Positions 1 through 5,650 of a stretch of 10,282 nt of DNA are shown one piece after another. Source of the stretch: Flavobacteriales bacterium. Lineage in GTDB: Bacteria; Bacteroidota; Bacteroidia; Flavobacteriales; Flavobacteriaceae. The stretch is from NCBI GenBank assembly GCA_027065935.1, contig JAMONI010000220.1:1-10282 (forward strand). Direction: 5' to 3'. Each line of letters opens with the position of its first letter. The first letter of the stretch is position 1. The notes under the pieces were generated by a model. The model did no database searches. It was not told the DNA's origin and saw only the letters and a list, made by a program, of their open reading frames with translations. The translations under genes and the position numbers were made by a program.

Positions 1-119
1 AACACACGGGGCAACCCGTAGAAAACCTTTGGAAAACCACCAAAAAATTTATCCGTTCCTATATGGATGACTATAAAAAGAAATCGAGCGATTGGGTAGC
101 GAATTGGTTCAAAACATAA
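1..119 (+). CDS. C-terminal end of an unrecognised protein (5' truncated by window edge)
   Basis: An open frame enters from the left edge (first whole codon at base 3) and ends at TAA 117-119, giving 38 residues that start HTGQPVENLW and end SDWVANWFKT. The piece is basic and rich in Trp, Lys and Ser, with no membrane segment or motif that I recognise. In many Bacteroidota the gene before tsaE is porX (response regulator with a PglZ domain), but this tail does not resemble the PorX ends I remember, so I leave it unnamed. It lies on the same strand as tsaE with an 81-base gap, so the two could share a transcript. That the reading frame is real is an inference from its uninterrupted run into a stop followed by non-coding-looking sequence. 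Confidence 0.5.
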   Translation, partial: HTGQPVENLWKTTKKFIRSYMDDYKKKSSDWVANWFKT

Positions 120-200
120 TAGAAAACATGAAGAAGAAAAAACAATAACAAAGGCTTTCCACCGGACGGGAGGGAGTCGTATAAATATACAAAACCGAAT

Positions 201-632
201 ATGCAGGAAGTTCAAAATCATAATTTTGCTTATGCATTGCCGCAAATTGCGGATGCGGCCCAAGAGTTATTGGCCAGGATTCAACATCAGTATGTACTGT
301 TCGACGCTCCCATGGGTGCGGGAAAAACCACGTTAATCCGGGAGCTGATCAAGCAACTCAGCCCGATGGAATTTTTAGGCTCACCCACATTTTCGTTGGT
401 TAACGAATACCGTACTTATGAAGGCGGTGCTTTGTATCATTTCGATTTGTACCGGCTTAAGTCTCCCGAAGAATTGATGGACATCGGATTTGACGAATAT
501 TTATCACAAGCCGAATGGATATTTATCGAATGGCCCGAACGTGCTTGGGAACTTATGCCGTTTCCGCATACGCTTATTCATATAAAACCCGAAAACAAAT
601 ATGAACGAACACTAGAAATATTGAACCTATGA
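201..632 (+). CDS. tsaE: tRNA threonylcarbamoyladenosine biosynthesis ATPase TsaE
   Basis: TsaE (formerly YjeE) is the small P-loop ATPase that works with TsaB, TsaC and TsaD in the cytoplasm to form N6-threonylcarbamoyladenosine at position 37 of tRNAs reading ANN codons. The 143-residue product is close to the family's usual length of about 150. Visible motifs, in order: a Walker A loop APMGAGKTT (residues 36-44), the family signature GSPTFSLVNEY (60-70), HFDLYRL (80-86), IGFDEYL (95-101) and the Walker-B-side IFIEWPER (107-114). The ATG at 201 gives the expected N terminus, with about 35 residues before the P-loop; no good Shine-Dalgarno lies close to it, as is common in Bacteroidota. The stop overlaps the next gene's start (ATGA), so translation of tsaE and the dehydrogenase is probably coupled. 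Confidence 0.95.
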   Translation: MQEVQNHNFAYALPQIADAAQELLARIQHQYVLFDAPMGAGKTTLIRELIKQLSPMEFLGSPTFSLVNEYRTYEGGALYHFDLYRLKSPEELMDIGFDEYLSQAEWIFIEWPERAWELMPFPHTLIHIKPENKYERTLEILNL

Positions 633-1825
633 GGCCGCCCCTTTATCCCAAACATATTCTCATTCCCCAAGAAGAACGCTTGGCCGTGTTGCACCGGAAA
701 GGCGAGCTGAAGATAGGCATTCCCAAAGAAGTGCATCTGCAGGAAAAACGAGTATGTCTCACCCCCGACGGGGTGGCCACTTTGGTGAGTCACGGTCATA
801 AAATCATGGTGGAAAGCGGTGCAGGCGAAGGCGCATTATACACCGACATGGACTATTCCGAAGCCGGGGCCGAAATCGTGTACGACCGGAAAAAAATTTT
901 CGGTAACAACATCGTACTCAAAGTGGAACCCCCTACGGCCGAAGAATTAAAAATGATGAACCCCGGAAGCGTATTGCTATCGGCGGTGCAATTGAATATT
1001 CAAGAAAAATCTTTTTTCGACGAATTGTTAAAACGAAAAATAACGGCTTTGGCCTTTGAATTTATCCGTGACCAACACGGCATGTATCCCGTAGTCCGGG
1101 CGCAAAGCGAAATTGCGGGGATGGCTTCGATTCTCATAGCATCGGAATTGCTGAGCAAGCCGGGCATCAGCCGTAACTTATTGTTGGGCAATTTAAGTGG
1201 CGTTCCACCGGCCGAGGTGGTTATTCTCGGTGCAGGTACCGTAGGCGAATTCGCCGCTCGTACCGCCTTGGGCTTGGGCGCTTCGGTCAAAGTTTTCGAT
1301 AATTCTTTATCCAAACTCAGGAGGTTGCAAACGAGTGTGGGGCGCGTCATTTATACTTCCACCCTGCAGCCTACCAATATAGCCAGGGCGCTTGCCCAAG
1401 CCGACGTGGTGATCGGCGCATTGCGCGGAAAAATCCGCACCCCCGTGGTGATCACCGAATATATGGTCGAGATGATGAAACCCGGTTCGGTCCTGATAGA
1501 CGTGAGTATCGACCGCGGCGGCGTATCGGAAACTTCCGAACTGACCAGCCATGCCAACCCCGTAGTAATCAAGCACGACGTTATCCACTACGGCGTTCCC
1601 AACATTCCATCAAGATATTCACGAACCGCCACCATTGCCTTTAGCAACATTTTCGTGCCTTACCTCAGACGAATAGCCGAACTGGGCGGAATAGAAAACG
1701 CCTTGGAAACGGAAGAGGGATTGCGAAACGGAATCTATACCTACAACGGAATGATTACCAATAAATCCGTAGCCGAATGGTTCGGTTACGAATACATCGA
1801 CATAAATTTACTTTTCTTAAAATAA
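629..1825 (+). CDS. ald: Alanine dehydrogenase family protein (Bacteroidota type)
   Basis: Belongs to the alanine dehydrogenase / NAD(P) transhydrogenase alpha family. The classical enzyme oxidatively deaminates L-alanine to pyruvate and ammonia with NAD+ in the cytoplasm. The 398-residue product has the N-terminal substrate domain with IGIPKE (29-34) and EKRVCLTPDGV (39-49), in which Arg41 matches the substrate-binding Arg, and LKVEPP (97-102), in which Lys98 matches the substrate-binding Lys. It is followed by a Rossmann domain with GAGTVG (201-206) and Asp224 at the end of beta 2. The catalytic Asp appears conserved as Asp295 in DVSIDRGG. The position of the catalytic His is Gln121 (SAVQLNIQ). 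A roughly 25-residue N-terminal extension (PPLYPKHILIPQEERLA) also marks the Bacteroidota form. Start 629 overlaps the tsaE stop by four bases. Family assignment is firm; the actual amino-acid substrate is less certain because of the His change. Confidence 0.9.
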   Translation: MRPPLYPKHILIPQEERLAVLHRKGELKIGIPKEVHLQEKRVCLTPDGVATLVSHGHKIMVESGAGEGALYTDMDYSEAGAEIVYDRKKIFGNNIVLKVEPPTAEELKMMNPGSVLLSAVQLNIQEKSFFDELLKRKITALAFEFIRDQHGMYPVVRAQSEIAGMASILIASELLSKPGISRNLLLGNLSGVPPAEVVILGAGTVGEFAARTALGLGASVKVFDNSLSKLRRLQTSVGRVIYTSTLQPTNIARALAQADVVIGALRGKIRTPVVITEYMVEMMKPGSVLIDVSIDRGGVSETSELTSHANPVVIKHDVIHYGVPNIPSRYSRTATIAFSNIFVPYLRRIAELGGIENALETEEGLRNGIYTYNGMITNKSVAEWFGYEYIDINLLFLK

Positions 1826-1837
1826 AAACCCGAAACT

Positions 1838-2698
1838 ATGAACGATTTAGGCAAAAATTTTACCGAAATAGATTTTCCGAGCAAGAAAAAATTTCTCGGA
1901 ACCACCGGACTGGTCGTGGTGGGAATTATAGGGTTCATCCTGGTGATGATGTCGGTAGTCAACATCGGGCCGGGACAAGCCGGAGTGATTTTCCGCCCCT
2001 TCGGAGGAGGTGTGGATACGTTAACTCCGCCCCTGTCGGAGGGAATGCACTTGGTGGCGCCTTGGAACAAAGTGTATGTTTATAATATCCGCCAACAAGA
2101 ACTGAAAGAAACCATGAAAGTGCTTTCGCAAGACGGTTTGGACATTACTTTGGATGCCAGCGTTTGGTTTCAACCCAGCGTTTCCGAACTGGGTAAGCTC
2201 CACAAATACCGCGGACGTAATTACGTGGAAGACGTTTTAAAACCGGCGGTTCGATCGGCCACACGAACGGTGGTGGGGCGCTATACACCCGAACAAATCT
2301 ATGCCAGCAAACGCGAAGCCATCCAGCAGGAAATATTTAACGAAACCGAACAAATCCTTAAAAACCAATACGTGCAACTGAATAACATATTGGTGCGCGA
2401 CGTCACCCTTCCGCCCACCATCAAAAACGCCATCGAGCGTAAATTGAAACAACAACAGGAAGCTTTGGAATACGAATTCCGCTTGCAAAAAGAAAAGAAA
2501 GAAGCCGAACGCAAACGCATCGAAGCCGAAGGTATCCGCGACTTCCAACACATTGTGACCGAAGGAATTTCCGATAAACTCTTGCGTTGGAAAGGCATTG
2601 AAGCCACCTTGAAATTGGCCGAATCGCCCAACTCTAAAGTGATTGTAATCGGAAGCGGCAAAGACGGATTGCCCATTATCTTGAACCCGGATAAATAA
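1838..2698 (+). CDS. Prohibitin-like SPFH/Band 7 membrane protein
   Basis: A 286-residue protein of the SPFH (stomatin/prohibitin/flotillin/HflKC) superfamily. After a short charged cytoplasmic start there is one membrane anchor (about residues 22-42, GLVVVGIIGFILVMMSVV). The SPFH domain follows (about 43-200): NIGPGQAGVIFRPFGG, GMHLVAPW (69-76), the strand around YNIRQQELK, LKPAVRSATRTVVGRYTPEQIY (134-155) and VRDVTLPPTIKNAIE. A charged coiled coil covers about 198-235 (KLKQQQEALEYEFRLQKEKK region). Members form large ring or cage assemblies at the membrane, and some control the FtsH protease, but the role of this bacterial prohibitin type is not settled. The gene starts 12 bases after the dehydrogenase stop and looks cotranscribed with it. 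The order TPEQIYASKRE is typical of true prohibitins rather than HflK or HflC. Confidence 0.88.
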   Translation: MNDLGKNFTEIDFPSKKKFLGTTGLVVVGIIGFILVMMSVVNIGPGQAGVIFRPFGGGVDTLTPPLSEGMHLVAPWNKVYVYNIRQQELKETMKVLSQDGLDITLDASVWFQPSVSELGKLHKYRGRNYVEDVLKPAVRSATRTVVGRYTPEQIYASKREAIQQEIFNETEQILKNQYVQLNNILVRDVTLPPTIKNAIERKLKQQQEALEYEFRLQKEKKEAERKRIEAEGIRDFQHIVTEGISDKLLRWKGIEATLKLAESPNSKVIVIGSGKDGLPIILNPDK

Positions 2699-2714
2699 TT
2701 TTTCGGATTAAGAA

Positions 2715-3425
2715 ATGGAAATTCTATCATACACACACCCGCTTGCGGATTTTTTTAAGAAAAACCGGCCTCTCGGTTTAGATGAAATCAATCGAAAAAT
2801 AAAGAAAATCAGCGGGATTCTTTCTTTTTTTTCTTCTCAAAAAGAAAGAGATGAAGCGGAAAAATCGCTTAATTCCGCACCGGACCGGCTTGCGGAAACA
2901 TCCAAAATCGAATACGGGGATTTTCAGACCAATCCGCCCTTGGCCGAAACCATTGTCCGTTTATTAAAAGATAAAAACATACATCCCGAAATCATAGTGG
3001 AACCCACTTGCGGAAAAGGGAATTTCATATTGGCTTCGCTTCATGTTTTCAAAGACATAAAGTATATCGGGAAGTTTTGTCAAAATATCCCGGGCGGGTT
3101 TAGTCGAAAGTCATCCCCCGACACATGCTACTATGTTGGTTTCGACTCGTTGCGTGATGCCGCCATTACCCGTTTTTTATTGAACAAGCCGGTGGTAACG
3201 GATTTTTTGAAATCCGTCAGTTTTTCCGGTGCAAAAAGAGTGGTGACCAAAGACCTGTTGATGCGAATCGATTTGGCAAAAGTAGTCGCAAACACTACAT
3301 TTGAAGAAATCAAACAAAATATTCCGTATGTTTCGGAAAAAGATTGGAAAAATTATTCGGAGAAAATAAAAACACCCGTTCCCTTAAGTATTTTTGACAT
3401 GGGTGACAAGGTGGCAAAACCATGA
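2715..3425 (+). CDS. Orphan DNA-methyltransferase-like ORF, probably remnant or diverged
   Basis: This 236-residue ORF carries two signatures of SAM-dependent N6-adenine DNA methyltransferases in the usual order: a motif X-like stretch YGDFQTNPPLAETIVRLL (residues 67-84, where many homologues read FQTP) and a clear motif I EPTCGKGNFI (96-105), the SAM-binding loop. After motif I the expected adenine-site motif IV (NPPY or DPPY) is not visible, and the rest (DLLMRIDLAKVV, NIPYVSEKDWKNY, SIFDMGDKVAKP) matches nothing I recognise. At 236 residues it is shorter than typical complete enzymes of this kind. The ORF is visibly more AT-rich than its neighbours, includes a T8 run in a purine/pyrimidine mirror stretch (2819-2849), and sits between two conserved genes with 16 and 36 bases of spacing. 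I infer a horizontally acquired restriction-modification remnant, or a derivative that binds SAM or DNA without methylating. It could also be an intact member of a family I do not know. Confidence 0.55.
   Translation: MEILSYTHPLADFFKKNRPLGLDEINRKIKKISGILSFFSSQKERDEAEKSLNSAPDRLAETSKIEYGDFQTNPPLAETIVRLLKDKNIHPEIIVEPTCGKGNFILASLHVFKDIKYIGKFCQNIPGGFSRKSSPDTCYYVGFDSLRDAAITRFLLNKPVVTDFLKSVSFSGAKRVVTKDLLMRIDLAKVVANTTFEEIKQNIPYVSEKDWKNYSEKIKTPVPLSIFDMGDKVAKP
2819..2849 (+). repeat. 11-bp perfect inverted repeat with T8 run inside the methyltransferase-like ORF
   Basis: Left arm 2819-2829 (TCTTTCTTTTT) is the exact reverse complement of right arm 2839-2849 (AAAAAGAAAGA), with a 9-base loop. The left arm runs into a T8 homopolymer at 2825-2832. 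It is in frame within codons for residues around 36-46 (FFSSQKERDE). The arms are low-complexity, so chance plus AT bias is a reasonable explanation; the T8 tract is a possible slippage site. Confidence 0.6.
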
Positions 3426-3461
3426 TTGATATAGAACCTAACAAATAAAACCTTATACATT

Positions 3462-4649
3462 ATGAAAAATCCCGAAGATATTGTCATTGTTTCTTATGCC
3501 CGGACGCCCTTGGGAAGTTTTTCGGGTAGTTTGAGTCAAATTTCCGCCGCGCGCTTGGGTGCGGAAGCCATAAAAGGCGCTTTGAAAAAAATCGATTTAT
3601 CGCCCGAGGTCATCGATGAAGTGTTTATGGGCAACGTGTTGCAAGCCGGTGTGGGTCAGGCGCCCGCCCGCCAAGCCGCGCTCTACGCGGGTCTTCCCGA
3701 CAGCGTGCCCGCCACCACCGTCAATAAGGTATGTGCTTCGGGCATGAAAGCCGTGATGATGGCCGCCCAAAGTCTTAAAGCCGGCGATGCCGAAGTTATG
3801 ATAGCCGGCGGAATGGAAAACATGTCGCTTGCCCCGCATTATCTAAACGCAAGAAAAGCGGTGAAACTGGGTGACGTGAAAGCCGCGGACGGCTTGGTTT
3901 TCGACGGACTCACCGATGCTTTTTCGGGTAAACACATGGGCGTGTATGCCGATTTGTGTGCCAAAGAATACAACATTTCCCGTGAAGAACAAGATGCTTA
4001 TGCCGAGGAATCCTACAAGCGTGCCGCCAAAGCATGGGAAGAAGGCCGGTTCCAAGACGAAGTAATTCCGGTGGAGATTCCACAACGCAAAGGCGACCCC
4101 GTAATTTTTGCCGAAGACGAAGAATACAAAAACGTAAAATTTGAAAAAATTCCCACTTTGCGCCCCGTGTTCACCCCCGACGGCACGGTGACCGCCGCCA
4201 ATGCGTCCACCATTAACGACGGCGGAGCGGCGCTCATTGTTACCACCCGCAAGAAAGCTGAAGAATTGGGACTGCAACCCTTGGCCAAAATCGTGTCGTA
4301 TGCCGATGCCGCCCAAGACCCCAAATGGTTCACCACCGCCCCGGCCAAAGCCGTTCCCAAAGCCTTGGAAAAAGCCGGGCTCGGCATCAACGACATAGAC
4401 TTTTTTGAAGTAAATGAAGCCTTTTCGGTGGTAGCCTTGGTCAACGAAAAATTGATGAACCTTCCGAATAAACGCACCAACGTGCACGGCGGTGCCGTTT
4501 CATTAGGACATCCCTTGGGGGTTAGCGGTGCGAGAATTATCATGGCACTGATAAATATTTTAAAACAATACGGAGGACGTTACGGCGCAGCGGGAATATG
4601 TAACGGAGGTGGAGGCGCCAGTGCTATGATCATCGAAAACGAAAGCTGA
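3462..4649 (+). CDS. Acetyl-CoA C-acetyltransferase (thiolase)
   Basis: A 395-residue thiolase of the usual length (about 390-400). It condenses two acetyl-CoA to acetoacetyl-CoA, or cleaves 3-ketoacyl-CoA in the reverse direction. Catalytic residues are all present: nucleophile Cys91 in NKVCASGMKA, the NEAF motif (318-321), His350 in SLGHPLGVSGAR and Cys380 in CNGGGGASAM. AGGMENMS (115-122) and NASTINDGGAAL (247-258) are further family signatures. Sequence alone does not separate biosynthetic acetoacetyl-CoA thiolase from a beta-oxidation thiolase; no hydroxyacyl-CoA dehydrogenase lies next to it here, and the overall pattern favours the acetoacetyl-CoA type. The ATG at 3462 gives the standard N terminus (EDIVIVSYARTPLGSFSG). 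Codon use is GC-rich, in contrast with the preceding ORF. Its stop shares one base with the next start (TGATG), which suggests translational coupling with the NlpC/P60 gene. Confidence 0.93.
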   Translation: MKNPEDIVIVSYARTPLGSFSGSLSQISAARLGAEAIKGALKKIDLSPEVIDEVFMGNVLQAGVGQAPARQAALYAGLPDSVPATTVNKVCASGMKAVMMAAQSLKAGDAEVMIAGGMENMSLAPHYLNARKAVKLGDVKAADGLVFDGLTDAFSGKHMGVYADLCAKEYNISREEQDAYAEESYKRAAKAWEEGRFQDEVIPVEIPQRKGDPVIFAEDEEYKNVKFEKIPTLRPVFTPDGTVTAANASTINDGGAALIVTTRKKAEELGLQPLAKIVSYADAAQDPKWFTTAPAKAVPKALEKAGLGINDIDFFEVNEAFSVVALVNEKLMNLPNKRTNVHGGAVSLGHPLGVSGARIIMALINILKQYGGRYGAAGICNGGGGASAMIIENES

Positions 4650-5428
4650 TGAATAAAGCCGTTATAACCAACGCCATCGTGCCGGCGCGTCGCGACCCCG
4701 ACGACCGTTCGGAGATGGAAACGCAATTGCTGTTCGGCGACTTAATCGAAATTCTTGAAAAACGCAATCAATGGCGGTTGGTTCGTAACGATTTCGACGC
4801 TTATGAAGCTTGGATCGACGAAAAAGCATTCGAAATCATTGATGATAAAACCTTTGATGAAATCAAGTCCGCTACGGAATTTTATGTAGCGGACTTAACT
4901 TCCGTAATGAGTTTGCCCGACGATACCCGGCAAATGTTGGTTTTGGGAAGCCGCCTGCCATCATATCATTCCTTAAAAAAAAGTTTGATTATCAACGGCA
5001 AAGAATATCTGCTGCTACAAGGTAAAGTTATTTCGGGGCGGTTGAATGACGAAGAATTTTTTAACATCATTAAAAAATACCGCAACGCCCCTTACCTTTG
5101 GGGAGGCAATACCCCTTTCGGTATCGACTGCTCGGGTTTTACCCAGATGGTTTACAAAATTTCGGGACGTTATCGTTTGCCGCGCAATGCTTCGCAACAG
5201 GCCCAACACGGAAAACGCATCGATTTTGATGAGCGAAAGCCGGGTGATCTGGCTTTTTTCGTAAATGAAAAAGGTAACATTCATCACGTGGGAATCGTGT
5301 GGTTTAACGACACTGTATTACACGCTCACGGTAAGGTTCGGCAAGATCTGTTGTTAAGAGAAGGTATTTATAATCAAGAAATTGAAAGGTTCACGCATGA
5401 TTTGGTACTGATACGGCGTTTGGAATGA
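4649..5428 (+). CDS. SH3 / NlpC-P60 (C40) peptidase, likely cytoplasmic murein-peptide hydrolase
   Basis: A 259-residue cysteine peptidase of the NlpC/P60 superfamily. The N-terminal part (about 5-65: VPARRDPDDRSEMETQLLFG, WRLVRNDFDAYEAWID) is a bacterial SH3-like domain, followed by a middle segment and a C-terminal catalytic domain (about 135-259). Catalytic Cys161 lies in FGIDCSGFTQ, the His in IHHVGIV is His213, and the third polar residue is probably His225 in VLHAHGKV; YLWGG (149-153) and PGDLAFF (198-204) are also typical. There is no signal peptide or lipobox, so the protein probably stays in the cytoplasm, like YkfC-type gamma-D-glutamyl-diamino acid endopeptidases that recycle peptidoglycan peptides; this substrate is inferred from the architecture. 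The start codon overlaps the thiolase stop by one base. An 11-bp perfect inverted repeat lies inside the gene at 4865-4896. Confidence 0.9.
   Translation: MNKAVITNAIVPARRDPDDRSEMETQLLFGDLIEILEKRNQWRLVRNDFDAYEAWIDEKAFEIIDDKTFDEIKSATEFYVADLTSVMSLPDDTRQMLVLGSRLPSYHSLKKSLIINGKEYLLLQGKVISGRLNDEEFFNIIKKYRNAPYLWGGNTPFGIDCSGFTQMVYKISGRYRLPRNASQQAQHGKRIDFDERKPGDLAFFVNEKGNIHHVGIVWFNDTVLHAHGKVRQDLLLREGIYNQEIERFTHDLVLIRRLE
4865..4896 (+). repeat. Perfect 11-bp inverted repeat within the NlpC/P60 gene
   Basis: Arm AAGTCCGCTAC (4865-4875) is exactly complementary to GTAGCGGACTT (4886-4896) across a 10-base loop (GGAATTTTAT); in RNA one G-U pair could extend it inward. It lies in the codons for residues around 73-83, in the segment between the SH3-like and catalytic domains. 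Unlike the other inverted repeat in the window it has mixed base composition, so it is less easily explained by low complexity. There is no T-tract behind it, so it is not a terminator. Confidence 0.75.
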
Positions 5429-5463
5429 TTCAGGATTAAAACATTATTGCGTAATACGGATAT

Positions 5464-5499
5464 TTGCTGTATAATCGGCAATCGGGATGCAAATTTTTT
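5464..5499 (+). terminator. Weak terminator candidate after the NlpC/P60 gene
   Basis: Downstream of the NlpC/P60 stop, TTGCTG (5464-5469) can pair with CGGCAA (5476-5481) including one G-U, with a 6-base loop. Alternatively ATTTGC (5462-5467) pairs with GCAAAT (5489-5494), which runs directly into a T6 tract (5494-5499). Both stems are short and the second has a long loop, so this is at best a weak intrinsic terminator for the upstream gene group. Confidence 0.25.
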
Positions 5500-5531
5500 C
5501 GGGCGTAAAATTATTATTATCAACATTTTTT

Positions 5532-5539
5532 TATATTTG
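5532..5539 (+). promoter_or_regulatory. Upstream TAnnTTTG (-7-like) box
   Basis: TATATTTG fits the Bacteroidota -7 consensus TAnnTTTG, 111 bases before the regulator's start. No TTTG or TTG-type -33 element stands at the usual distance, and the surroundings are very AT-rich, so a chance match is quite possible. If active it would give a long leader containing the paired A5T5 tracts. Confidence 0.25.
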
Positions 5540-5541
5540 TT

Positions 5542-5575
5542 GAAAAATTTTTAATTTATAAGGAAAAATTTTTAA
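5542..5575. repeat. 13-bp direct repeat of A5T5 tracts, 21-bp period
   Basis: GAAAAATTTTTAA occurs at 5542-5554 and again, identically, at 5563-5575. The 21-bp offset equals two helical turns, so the two self-complementary A5T5 tracts face the same side of the helix. Phased A-tracts bend DNA and attract nucleoid proteins; a palindromic operator pair is another reading. It lies just upstream of the best promoter-like box for the Crp/Fnr gene. Confidence 0.7.
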
Positions 5576-5619
5576 AAAATCATTTTATTATGAGAAAAAT
5601 CAGAAAATAAAAAAATGTT

Positions 5620-5627
5620 TATCTTTG
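5620..5627 (+). promoter_or_regulatory. Probable promoter -7 box for the Crp/Fnr-panB-RluA group
   Basis: TATCTTTG is an exact match to the Bacteroidota -7 consensus TAnnTTTG, 23 bases before the ATG of the regulator, predicting a transcription start near 5633 and a short leader. No convincing -33 TTTG is present about 19 bases upstream, where the sequence is A-rich. The location after the AT-rich spacer and before a new gene group supports the call. Confidence 0.5.
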
Positions 5628-5650
5628 TGTATTCATAAATCCGTTCAAAA

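Noticed and set aside
120..200. Promoter or small gene before tsaE
   Set aside because: No TAnnTTTG box is visible; the only ATG-led frame before tsaE is six codons long, and the purine-rich GGGAGGGAG is too far from the start to be a ribosome binding site.
1777..2085. Plus-strand open frame across the ald/prohibitin junction
   Set aside because: It overlaps both genes in another frame, is Arg-rich and reads as a frame-shifted copy of the SPFH coding sequence.
3843..4487. Long minus-strand open frame (214 codons) opposite the thiolase gene
   Set aside because: It is the antisense shadow of a GC-rich, strongly conserved thiolase; the translation is Gly/Phe/His-rich with no family motif.
5470..5475. 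TATAAT resembling a sigma-70 -10 box
   Set aside because: It lies in the loop of a small hairpin without a -35 partner, and Bacteroidota promoters use TAnnTTTG instead.
5508..5523. ATTAT-TATT-ATCAA, a possible FNR-type dyad upstream of the regulator
   Set aside because: Only the right half matches TTGATnnnnATCAA well; the left half has several mismatches in an AT-rich region.
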